Assembly (NCBI GenBank): GCA_019614645.1
Contig: JABWDB010000012.1
Location: 7,688,001 to 7,752,000 of the forward strand
DNA: 64,000 nt
Direction: 5' to 3'
Source of the DNA: Stratiolaelaps scimitus
Lineage: Eukaryota; Arthropoda; Arachnida; Mesostigmata; Laelapidae
The stretch's first letter is position 1. Every line of letters begins with the position of its first letter. This document shows, one piece after another, positions 45,401-58,759 of this stretch. Under the pieces are notes generated by a model. That model saw only the letters and a list, made by a program, of their open reading frames with translations. It ran no database searches and was not told the DNA's origin. The position numbers were made by a program, and so were the translations under genes.

Positions 45401-48247
45401 GTTTTTTATCCCTAAGTCATGCCAAGTCTACAATAATTTCGAGCATATTACTTCGGCGGCCTGTCAGCTGCGGAAGTAACTATGCTCGCTGCCCAAAGGC
45501 TGTTTGGTTCCGTTTGTTCTTCCGTTAATAATTATATTCTATAGGAAAAATGACTAAATGAAAATGGGAAAAAAAAGAAAAAGTAAGTGTACAGATGATG
45601 ATTGGATTCCTTCTAGCGTTGTATCGCATATTCGGGGAGGAATCGAGTCATCATCTGTGCACTTACTTCTGAGGGTGTACCTGGTAGGACTCGCTCCTCA
45701 AACTGGCGTGGCAAGCCCAAAACAATCAGCCGCTATCCAACGACCTTTTTTTTTCTCAGTCGCAAAAGCAATCGCAAATTTGGCGGTGGAGCGATCAGAT
45801 CCAGTGAAGGTGCAGATCGCTGCTGATCCGCAATATGCCCGATTAATTTCTCACTACGTTGTAACATGGGTCGGCGAAGACGGTTACTCTTACTCCATGA
45901 CGCGTCCATTCCCGTATACGGGTCTAACAACGGTATGTAACGGCTATTTCATGCAGATGTCGTTTAAAAAACAAAATAGTTTCTAAATAGGAAGACTAGT
46001 AGTCTTCTAAAACTATAGTAGATAGTTTTCGATTATCCTTTACCTTCAGACTCAAACACCATCAAACTCAAACTTGACTAGAGCTTGGTGTCTGTTTCAT
46101 TATCATGACGGAACGAGGACTTGTATGCCTCAGCCAGTTGAGTAGTGTTTTGCAGGTAGCTGTTCTACCCGTGGTAAGCCCTGGAGTGGCATACTCGATT
46201 ATAGTACTTCCTATGGTCAAACCGTTGTCGGGAAATATGTTTGAGGGATCGGTGCAATCGACGACATTCCTTGCACCGGATTGTAAAGACTGCGAAGATG
46301 AAATCGGTATGCATTAGTTCCTACTGAGTGTATAGTCCGTTTTATAAGACCTTCAAGATGGAACTTCCGGTGCGCAGGTTCAGAATGTTTACCTGATTTT
46401 GTTTCACTTATAGTGATATCACATACACATTGTATACGTATTTTCAATTGCTGAAATTGCTGAATGTGTGAATTGTTGAATATTCCATCCTGAACGTTGA
46501 ATAATGACGCGTGTATTGTCCCGGGTTTTCTAGGCTAAGGAAGGTGTATGAGGTACTCGGGCATTTCGTCCCTGTATTAGGTACTAAATGTATATTGAAC
46601 AAGGGAAAGCAAAGCGTGCAATGAGGAAAATGGTCGAAAATAATAGTCATCCGCGTTAATGAGCATTTAATAGCGTGGCATCAAGCGGCATCAATATATA
46701 TATATATTTATATCTCCATATATATATATACGTGGGGCATCACTATATATCATAATATCCATAAGGGTGAATTGAGGCTTCGGTTGGAATAAAAATTCTA
46801 TATCGGTCACACCTTACTGCCGGGCACGCCACGCCGCATTAATAATTGTTTCTTAAATATCTTCATTGCTATTTCTTTCACAGATATGAAAGTTATCAAA
46901 GCACTTCACGTCAAGCCCACAATAGGAGCAACGCACACGGTCGATTTCACAATCGACCGATATGAGCAAGCGGCCAATTTCACCCATTTTGACATTACTT
47001 ATTGCCACCCCATGGTCTGCTTCGAAAAGTCGCTACAGGTTAAACAATCCGGCACGGTGAGTGTTATCCGAGGACTGATGTTATCGGAGATGGGGTGGTT
47101 TTTGGGCAGTAGCCCTCGGCTCCTAGCCGACGTCGTCGTCGTCGTCGTGTCTTCCTGGCCTTCTCAGATATTATTCGGGGTATTCGGCTCCAGATATCAC
47201 ATGACGTATTCGTACATTCAACATAATCTAGAGCGGAATACCCCGATAGAACATGATACGGTTTGTAAAGCGTATAGCAGTCGCCACAAAACAACGCTGC
47301 TACAGATGTACGAATACTCGCCACGTATCACGTGGCGTATTCGTACATTCAACATACGTGACAGGTATTCGTAGATCTGTAGCAGCGTTGTTTTGTTGCG
47401 ACTGCTGTACGCTTTACAAATTGTATCATAATTCTTTAAAATTGCTGTGTGCCTCTATACCGCAGAGTTTGCAGCTCGGCTCTTTCGACCGTATCGACTA
47501 CAGGGTGACGTACAACGTCTCAGTGATTCCTCGTATACGCAATGGGCTCGAGACCATCTGGGGGGCGGAGTATTCTACCGTTTTCAAGATTACAGGATGC
47601 AAAAATTGTGCAGGTATGCTACCGGTGCTGGCAATATGGACACTTTACTTAGGATGATTATCTCTGAAGGCACTTACTCTCCACCCAGAGATAACCGGGT
47701 TTTTTTTTGTAATATATAATTGTTTATGGTCTTTACAGTGTTATACACCGGTGGTCTTACCATGCGTCTGGCGAATGAGTTGAATGATTTCGTCAATATC
47801 ATGGTAGATCTACCTATCGCGAAGTGCAAATACCCGAAGTATACCATTCAATACGAAAGCTTCCCAGTGGACCGCTCTGCGATAGCAGCTGAATTCGGTG
47901 CCTCTCGTGGCATCCAACGAAAGTTTAACCGCACTCACATTAAGCCAGAGCAAACGGATATTTTATTGAGAGGCTTTTTATATTGGGAGGATATTGGCAT
48001 AAAACTGGCCGTGGATTGCGGAGTACTCTCCGAGGCTTACTATGGACGGATCAACACTGGACCTGGACGTGAGTTGTAACGCGTCACTGCTCACGTTACT
48101 GCTATTTCTTGGCCCAATTTCGTTTTTCCGTTTATACAGGAAAAACAAATTTTACTTCCTACACAAGGCGTAGGAAGTACAGATAGATACTAGAAACCGT
48201 GTCCTCAAAAAAAAAAATATATTATTACCAGTTAGTCCTGCTGTTTT

Positions 48248-48291
<44 letters not shown>

Positions 48292-48329
48292 GCAAAAAAT
48301 ATATTATTACCAGTTAGTCCTGCTGTTTT

Positions 48330-48372
<43 letters not shown>

Positions 48373-49138
48373 ATGGTATATATATATATTACCAATATAC
48401 AATAGTGGGCAGTGGGTTTTTAGTGAATGGATTAAGTGTAAGACAATATACTGTCAATCGATGGAAATATTACCGCCGAGTGATCAGCTTTCGCAGGCAA
48501 AGCTTGATGAAGCCGACAGGAAAAATATCTGGTATGTGTATTTCAGGTAGCAAATATAATTTAATATTCTCTATTTCTTCTTTTACAGAACCTTTACCAA
48601 TTTCCCATGTAGAACTGGTGAAGTTCAACGGCAGTTCGGCAGTGATCAATGTTTTGACCGATACCCGATTTCAGCAGGGAATACGCCTCCCAACCCAAAT
48701 CCTTGTTAAAGTTAGACCTCCCCCTACGGATGCACGTAGATTGGTACTGTTGCACTTCAACTACATCGGCATGCGAACGGTAGGTCTAATAGGAAAATGG
48801 GGGCACTTTGCCCAGTAAATCTATTTGTGTACCAACTTTCACTGGATACAGTTCCATCTAAATTGCGTCGGCGATCCAATTGAGCAAGGACATGATATGG
48901 TTGACACCATATTTTGAGGATGTTTAAAATTAGCATCCCGAAATTAGTAGTCTATCCCTTCATTTCGTCTTTCTTGATAACGTCAGAACTGCAATCACTT
49001 CAATTACAGGTGATTGAGATTCTGGATGGCGTACGAGCAGGAGACGAAGTCCACGTGTCCCTTATTATTCGTGAACCAGACCATGATTCCGATGCGTATA
49101 TTGGGCGAGAACATACTATCATCATACCCAACGAAGAG

Positions 49139-49186
<48 letters not shown>

Positions 49187-49223
49187 CCAATTTCGTTTTT
49201 CCGTTTATACAGGAAAAACAAAT

Positions 49224-49254
<31 letters not shown>

Positions 49255-52200
49255 TTCGTATATATATATGGCAAATACCTTAGTTATAAGGCCTGGTCTG
49301 CATGAGCATTCTCCGTCATAAAAAAAAATATATATATATGAATGAACTAATATATATACATATATATATATATGGAGGGACGCCGAACTGAAACTCCTTT
49401 TGAGTTTCCTTGCCTATTCGTGGCTGATGATACAAATTGGGGCTCCTCGTTAGGCAGAGGGAAACACGGGCCGACGCCGTACTTGCTGCTACTAACGTCA
49501 GTTTTCTTATGCAGAGACTGATCTCATTGTCCGACCGTCTGCGTTCTCCGTCGCGGTCTCCTGGAAGCGCCCGGAAAGATTTCTATTAAGGCTTCGATCT
49601 ACGCCTGTATTAAGCGCTTGCCCTAAATCCTGGATCCATTCAGATCCGAAAAGCTTCCATTCAGAGCCTAAAAAAGGGTGTCAAACGGGAGTCAGCCTGA
49701 CTGCGCCATCGGTATGTTCTTTTTTTTTTTCTAAGCTGACTCTCAGCTGTTCCCCTATTTGACAGGCCTCAGCTCGGTATGTTCTGAACTGAATCTTACA
49801 GAAGCATCTACATACCCATACTTCGGTCGGATGTGATCGTATTTAGGTTTGCTTAAATCGAGGCAGCGAATTCGACCGCATGACGATCTTTATGGCATGT
49901 GGTCGAATCTCAATCGGTCGAAGCTGGACCGAGCCCGGTGGCGTGATGCATTCGTGTGCGACTCGCAATCGGAGGACACGTAGGTTCACGGGTTCGAACC
50001 CCACCGTTGCACATTTGCATTTTCAAGGGGTCCGTCTAACGAAGCATTGCTAGAAGTAGTACCGTGGACGTTAAATGTTGGCTGATTTTTTTTCTTACTT
50101 TTTTTTTAAAACAAAAATGTCCTTTCACTGAAGAAACTACAAGAGGGGACGACTGCCGTGAGTCAGAGAAGCAATAGATAACGAAAAAAAAACACGCCCA
50201 ATTAGAAAATTAACACGGGTGTAAAGGCGCTTGCGTGAGTGCTGCATGACCATGGTACACAGAAAATACCAGACTATAAATCTGTACATGGTCGAGGTCG
50301 GGTATTAGCGTTAATAAATCGCACTTTAAATCGCACTCGCGCGCGTTAATTAATAACGAGCTGTTTATTATAACAGGAGCTTCAGATTCCCCTCTTATTT
50401 CCTGGCATCGAATACGATATGTTCGTTTACTACTACAGCGACGAAGGGCGCAAAGAACAACGGGCAACATTCACCACACTCGAATGCCTTGTGGATTGTG
50501 ACGGTATGGGCCTACAACTTTGATATCAACACTCCTCCTTGGAAACACCAACAAATCCCCGCTGGCGGCTGTTTCCACTGTTTTTAGGCTAGCAACTCGC
50601 CTGCCGGGCGAGGCCTCATTTTCGACTACAAAGCTTTATACGAATTGTTTATTTATATACCACAGTTCGTATTTATGTACCACACAACCGAAGGTAATCC
50701 ATCGCTTCCGTTTTCTGCAGAACTGTCAAACAGTGAACTGAACGTTATCGTTTTGGTGAATGGCTTCCAAGATACCGTGGATATCTCCATCGCTTTGGAT
50801 CTGAATTCTGGGTTCGAAGGATTTATTTCTGCTAGAAATGAATATACCCTCAAAGACAGCCACCAATACGTAGTTGCAAACGGGACGCCACATATAGTAA
50901 CAGGGCTCGATCCTTGGACGATCTATACGATCAGGATTCGCGTCGATCAATCGATGACCTTCCTACGAAAGGAAGTATACACAGGGGGAACAGGTATGTA
51001 ATAGACCATAGTTCATGCCAATACAAGGTGATATTATACGATTATATATTATAGCAGGGAGCCATGTAATCCGATGTGTTTGACATTCTTCCTGTTGACG
51101 TGACCACAATGCTGGAATTACCCTTGTTTCGAGCTTTAATTTTGTATAATAATGTCTGAAATTTGCTGTGTGTATTGTGTGTATCGGCCATTCCCTCCGA
51201 CGGCCGTCGCCGCCGAAGAGATGTTCCCGGCACTACGCTTTTATGTTCTCCCGGGCAAGCGATTGACCGACGGTGTACAATATTTTGCCCATCTGGCGCA
51301 TTGGCCCCGCAGCGATAGCTACGCCGTAAAATTTGCCATAACCGCCTGTGAAACAAGGGTTGATGACAGTCAGTGTGGACTGCGAAGCTATACCGCAACG
51401 CACGCGGCTGAAACCTACAATGTGGTACGTACGCTCGACTTCCCTCATCTATAGGCAGGCAGAACCTATAGGAAACTGCAACAATCTTGTTTAAGGCTAA
51501 ACCATCTGATATGAACCCACGTCGGGGATCATGTGGTGGGAGACTTGTCGGTAGGGTCTCGGGATACCCGGGCCGTCAGTTCCATCCTGCAGTCATCTGG
51601 AAGTCTGTAACTCGACCCTTCCCTCTGGAGTTTTGTGAAAATGTTTGGATGTTCCGCCATCGAAACTTCAGGGCTGCTTGCTCTAGGTAGATGCATGCTG
51701 GGTCCACAATGCAAAATTGTGTTCGTATTTATGTACCACACAGCCGAAGGTAATCCATCGCTTCGTTTTCTGCAGAACAGTCAGACAGTCAACTGAGCGT
51801 TATCGTTTTGGCGAATTGCTTCCAAGATACCGTGGATATTGCCATCACTTTAGATCCAAAATTCTAGGTTTCCTTTTTGCATTGCAGATTGATGGGTTAC
51901 CCTATCGTAAGCTAAACTTTACCCGTCACCCAGTCCAGCCTTACTCAATGAATAAATGGAGCAGGTATACGGTTATGCCGTACATCGAGGTTGGTTCGAC
52001 TACCATCGAGGGACCGACAGGCTACCGATTCGCCCAATTCTGTAAGTTCGCCGCAAACAATCTTGGCCGAGAAACTCCCGACCATCGCCATTGCTCAGCG
52101 TTGCAACTGACACAAACGCGTGTTGCATTAACTGAGATAACCAAATTAGTTCGAATGCTAGGGTGAGCCCTACTAACAAGCAGATTTTGTTTTTATTCAA

Positions 52201-55200
52201 TCACTTATGAGGAATAAGAAAAAATTGTGTTTGAAACCCGAAAGGCGGTGACGTATGCCCAGTCGAGATGGCGGTCATAAAACATACATTAGCAAACATA
52301 GTTTATGATGGTTAGAACTAGAGCGGTATCTGATCGCCTGTAACTTTCGTTCTGGATCAATGAAAACATTCTTGGCAAATGCTTTCGCAGTAGTTCCGTC
52401 TTGCTGTGGAATTTCACCTCACAATAATACGAATGCCCCCAATAGTTCCTTTCAATCATTTCATCGTTCAAAAACCAACAAGTAGAACATCAACATGATG
52501 GAATATCATTCCATGCATTTATATCCTCCAAGTAACACACTTGCTTTAAGCACGTAATCAAAGTGATTTAATCAAAGTACTTTGATTAACTACAAATCCT
52601 CTACATGACTGCACAAATCCTCTACATGACTGCTACGGCCATGCTGGTCCAATTCTAGAAGGTAAATGGAGGGGCTGAGGGCCCCCCAGCAGCCCTTTTC
52701 GAGCTGACCCTCAGCTGTTTTCCAGCTGGCCCCCTCAGCTGTTCTAGAAGGAAAATAATCGAGCTTGGTGGCAGAGACATGGAACGCACACAATGACTGA
52801 CAACGACTGACAAAACTAAGGATCACACAGCACAACGTAACCGCTTTTACGAATTATACTGAATAGGCAAATTCTACTGAGCAAATTTTCGTATGAGCAT
52901 GACATTGAAAAAGCTGCATGGTTTACGCAGAAGTGGCAACCCTGCGTCGGCTACAATGCCTCCCAGCCTTTACTTTTGACGCGAGTCCAATGTAATGCAC
53001 CTCTATCGTGAACGGTGACGTTTACCGATGTAGTGGTACAGTTGGGAACTAACTACGTCCCTACTAGTGGGAGTTACTGAAGATTCCACTCGATTCCCGA
53101 ATATGTCATCACTAAGCTCCATTTACTGGGATCCAGAATATGCACCGACAAAAGCACCGAACAGCAAAAAAGCATCGAACAGCAATAGTGTTACGGGAAA
53201 TCGAGAATATAAAGGATCCCCCTCACGTCCAATCATTACAATGCTGTGTAGGCATTTTGTTTTAGCCCATGAATACATTGCCCACATTCACTAAATACTA
53301 ACAACCCACCCGTTTTGATTCATTTACGTGGACTATTTCTCCTCCTGTCTTTCAGTTGACGAGGACCTTCCTATAAGCCGTAAGTGTAACGTCGTCTTTT
53401 TATTGAAATTATTATTTAGGCAATAGCTTAGAAATGATAATTCGTAATGCATTCGGTAGTTCTTAACTAATTACGAATTAATTATCATTTCTGTAGCCCT
53501 ACACCTGGCGTTAGGAAATGGAACAGACCATTTTGTTGACATCAGGGTTCTACTCTGCCCAATCAAGTGTACCAAGCCAAAACGCAGTCTGCGCGTTAAA
53601 AATGCGTTCGATGACATGATGTATCCAGCCGAGTTCGGTACAGAGATTCACGTGGCCGTTGACGAAGAGTCACCTGAAGTGCTGCTCAGGGGTTTTCGGA
53701 GGAATCAGGACATTCGGGTCGAAGTAAAAACAATCTGCGCGGGTTTACTGAGCTACAGACACGTCGGATCTATCTTTACGGGACATGGACGTGAGTATTG
53801 CCATCACCACCACCAAGCATCTTTGGCAGGCGTTGATAATGACTGTAGTGGCGCATTTCAATCCACGTTCTCCGCTCTATAGCTCTAGGATTTGACTCAA
53901 TCAAGGGGGAGTTGCATGTGTTCTCGTGGCTAGATAACTATCATTATTCTTCGCTAAACTGTTGAAAAAACGATGACTAAAACACTTTTTTGGGCCGTTC
54001 ATTAGAATAACTAATGAACAGAATATGATTAGGTAGAATAGTTAGACTGAATCACTATTCTACCTAATCTAATCATCTTCTGGGTTATTTCGACAGCGCC
54101 ACACCCGATTACCGCTGTTGCGGTAGATCCGTCAGTATTTTCTGCCGTTGTCAAGATCTTTACGGATGATGAACGGTGGATAGTGCCTCGTGTTTCACCG
54201 GTCGAGTATTTTCTACGGTGGTGTCGTTCTACTCTAGTACAACGCGCTTGCAAGGAAAAGTCGAGCCCAGCTTACAGAAACACAACGGTAAGTGTGGTAC
54301 TATTGCTAAGCTAGAGGAACTGGCGAGGCCAATGTAGGTGACGCGTGCCTACGTTAACGATCCAATACCTGGAACCAATGATGTACGATTGTCTGAGATA
54401 CTCCCATCATGATCGCTGTCGCCTATAGAAGGCCCCAGATTCGGTGTAATTAAAGCTGCAGGACAATCAGTACAGGATTCAGTGTTGTATAATGTGACGG
54501 CATTCGCTTCTGGGAAAAGAGCAGAGTATCTGGTATCTATCTCCCAGATACTAATACCAAGGAAGTCGGTATTGTATGGGTCTCGGTATCTGGGAGACTA
54601 GCAAGTAATACTGTATAAACATACTGTATAGCAGAAACAGATGTCATGAGGGTGCCTGGACGGTTTCAACAGATTCTCAATGATGACCTAGCTGGGACAA
54701 AGTGAAATAACCTGCATTTCAGTGATGCGGGTGCAAATGTCTTTTACGCTGTCGTTCCGAGTTCGCTGACCGTTCCCATAATGCATTGTATTCATTCTGG
54801 TAAACAAAGGCAGCCCCATTTAGTTTTGTGTAGCTTGTCTATTCAACTGATTGCTCTTGGTTAGCAGAGCCAGGTATTCTGTGCACTGGTGCACACTCAG
54901 GTCATTGAAAAAGTGGCATCGGTGCGCCATAGTCCGCCCCCTGCGCAATTACATGCTGGGCGCTAGCTGGCGTAGTTTAGCCGGGCGTTCATGATCTGCT
55001 CCGAATCGGCAAGCGGCCCCCCATCAATGGCTAGCATTCGTTCTTAGCCTAAGGCCTTTGTCCTAATGCTAAAAACGAATGCTAGCCAAGCGTATTGCCT
55101 CGCACATGGATCTGTGACGTGTATGTGTTTTTTCCAACTGACCCTCAGCTGGGGGAAGGCAGTATGTTGAGTGTTCAGTATGACCCACACGCCTCACGCT

Positions 55201-58200
55201 GTATATTATCCTATGATTTGTATATAAATTGTGTGTGTTACATATTGTGCAGAACAGGTGGACCGAGATGGTGGTCGACTGCACACCCCTGCCTTCGCCT
55301 TCCCCATAATTACAGTTCTTACTTCCGAGCTGATTCCATTGCTTGTGGTTGTACACTTTTCAGGTTGTCTATATTGACGATCTAATACCTGGAACGAATT
55401 ACGAGCTCGTGGTATGGCCCGTAGAATCTGTGAGCCGTACCAAACCTCAAGGATCTGCGAAGGGGCCACCGTTTCTTACCACGTTCGTCAGCCACAGATA
55501 TGGGCATCAAGGTAACGAAATGGACGAAGCATTTCTTTTTGGTAGGGAAACAAATGCATCGGCATGGGTAAGCTCCTCATATTGATTGGTTCCCTTGGTC
55601 CTTGAACATAGCGTGGTGCTCTTGACGGCCTGTTCGTACTACGAGACCTGCTGCGGATACAAGATGCGAAGCCTTTAATGTCTAGGTAAAGGGAGTCGTT
55701 ACAGAACCACTTTGGGAGAAAACATGGGTTATCTAATCAGGTTGACATTATTAATGACATTGCGTTGTCGCTGAATAAAGGATTCGTCTGTTCGGATGAT
55801 GGCCGAATTTGTGGATGATCTGTTAATGAACAGAGGTAGTTGTTCACATATTCAGTACGCGAGCTTGGTGCGCGCTAATGCCGTTACCGCGCGGTAACGG
55901 CACAACACACAACATCAATGCATTAAATTAAACCTTCACTAAATGTACAATTATCCACGTTATATTAATAGTGGACTAACTAACTTATTTAGAACACATG
56001 CACATGCAAATTAAATCTTCACAAACTATACAATTATCCACGTGGCTAATTAGTTAGGGATAATTGTATTAATACATAGTTTGAACTAACTAACTTAGGA
56101 CCTGCGTCTCGATAATGTTAGATAAACCGGATTACGAAGTGGAGCCGAGGGAGTTTACGGCAATCGTTCGACGCAACCATCTGGCACACCGATACGTCAA
56201 GTGTGATGCCAGGGATATTTGGGTCCAAGTCCTACACCTCGGCACAACTGTACACCGAGAGAGAATCTTCCAAATAGGACCGGTGATGAATTTTTACGCT
56301 TACTATTATTACGTACTACTGTCTTATGAAGCAATGCCGAAAGTAGTACTGTGGACGTTGGCTATGAAGCCCGGCCTTTTTCCGGCTGGGAGATGGCGAC
56401 AAGATGCGAGATGTTACTCACTATCCATCCATTTAGCTATATGGGGGGACGGGGGGGTGGGGTAGCTTCCTGTATCTGTACCGGTAATTATGACTAGCGA
56501 AATATAGAAAATACTCGTATTTTCTTATTTACTTTTAAGTAAATAAGCTTGATAAGAGGGCGATCACAAACCCATACGTCTGAACTACTCGTTCCATTGT
56601 CGTATCCTGATCTTGTTTCTACACTGCTCGCTCTGTTTCTAGAGACAGGTCCTACACTGCGTTATCACGTTGAACGTCCACATTTTTTGTTCAAATGATT
56701 TCTGCAGTGACTGCAGTGAATATGATATTTTGCCTCACCCTGACACAACCGTGCATACAAAACGAACTTGTCTGGTTGTTGACTTTGAATGAATGATATT
56801 TATTGACCTTGCCCCTTATGATCCTGCAGGAAACCATTGTGCCAGATCTTCTTCCTGGAGAGGAATACGAGTACACGCTATGGGCCGAGTGGAGTCCCGA
56901 CGATACACGTCTAATTGAGCAAATAAAATTCACAACAAAAGAGTGCTTCGTGGACTGTGAAGGTAAGTATTAAAATCTCCATTTACAGATGGAGGCAGCA
57001 GTCGCAACGGCGCCTTTGGCGAAAACGAATTCAAGCAATGATCAACAATCTTTGCAGGTATGCGGTATGCCGAACCATTGAAGATCGTGGTGTATCCCAA
57101 TGCGACTTCGGTTTACATTAAGACCATAATCGATATGGACTGGCTTTGTCACCATAGAAGAGTCATTGGCCATATTTTGATCGAGAATCCATCAACTAGC
57201 CCGAAGACAGTGTATCACTTGAGCACTAAGAATATTGAATCACGCTTCAACCATGTATTCTTCTGGGGAACCTATACGATTAAAGCGGCCGTCTATTGCT
57301 CCGGCCACCGCCCTTCTTTTCCCACAAGGTATTACCGGTATCAACTATATGTCGGAGGGCCAGGCAAGTAACCGGATCTCGGAAAATTTCTACTGTTTCA
57401 CCAAATTCAATTTCTACTTCGCACCAAATACTGTCATTGCCGCCTCCCGCCTCCCCGAATTTTAATACGGGGGAGGTGGAGAGAACCCACCAAAGCGCCC
57501 GATGCTTAGCTAGACTAGGCAATAAATAAATCCCGAGTAAAAAAAAACCAAAGATGACTAATGACGAATTCAGCTAATGAGCGTTCGAATATATTCCAGT
57601 GCATTTCCTGCCTCGATCTCCAAAGCTCGACCAGATCTGCTCTCAGAGCCCATTCGGTTCACCTTCTATGGATATCATGCCAGCTACTCCTGAGCCATAC
57701 CAACCAGGTAAGTAATGCTTCTCAAATATATATGGTAAGTAATGCTTCTCAAATATATATGCTCAAATATATATGGTAAGTAATGCTTCTCAAATATGCT
57801 CAAATATATATGGTAAGTAATGCTTCTCAAATATATATGGTAAGTAATGCTTCTCAAATATATATGGTAAGTAATGCTTCTCAAATATATATGGTAAGTA
57901 ATGCTTCTCAAATATATATCACATGGGTCGAGGGTTGTATGGCTTAAATCAGCAAATAACCAGTTTTATTTATTCCACGTGTTTTTTCTCTCGAAACAAA
58001 GAGGGGGATCGCTATACACTCGGCTACTTTCTCCAAATCGACAACAACACCGACGGACATCGTATGGTGTATATGAATGCCCCGCGGCTTAACCGCATGG
58101 ACGAACCTATTATGTACGAGGTCGACGAATGTGTCCACGCCCCTGGGGGAATGACATGCGATCGCGTCGTTCTAGTGCACACGCATCCCTTAACGGTGCG

Positions 58201-58718
58201 GTTAATACTGTCTATTTAAGAACAAATTAAAACAAATTAAAACAAACCCACACGAAATTTTATCTCGTGTGGGTTACGAAGTGTTTTGGATTACGGCAGT
58301 AGCAGAGGCACTCCCGCACGTCGTGTATATACATACGTGTAACGACATTATATATATATATTACAGGTTCGTCATCATTGGCATTCTCAAGGAGAATATC
58401 TAACGGTGCACGTGAGGCCTGTTTACCCCGTTATTATTATGGAGCAGGCACTGTCGATCGTGGAAGATGAGATGAGACTGTTCTGGGATGAAGCCTGTCT
58501 GGGTAATAAGCCTGTCTGGCTACCGCCATTATGCTAATTAAATTAATGCATCCAGTCATTTGCAAACTGGATGCATTAATTCGTGATTCAGAATGTTCAG
58601 TTTGGCCGTAGCCGATTACCATTGGGGTACTGCTACATCTACTTCTGCATAGTATACACAGTGGAACCGACGGAAACCGGGTATCGTTTATGGGTTGGTC
58701 TTAACGGGACCAAGACCG

Positions 58719-58759
<41 letters not shown>

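Noticed and set aside
48199..49300. Frames rich in Tyr-Ile repeats on both strands
   Set aside because: They are translations of (TA) arrays and are absent from genes 1 and 2.
49930..50015. A functional tRNA gene
   Set aside because: The A and B boxes are present, but the stems do not pair well and the sequence continues into a SINE body shared by many copies.
57684..57911. Minus-strand frame with repeats of RSITYHIYL
   Set aside because: It is the reverse complement of the tandem splice-donor repeat after exon 24 of gene 3, has no homologue in the other copies and no gene context.
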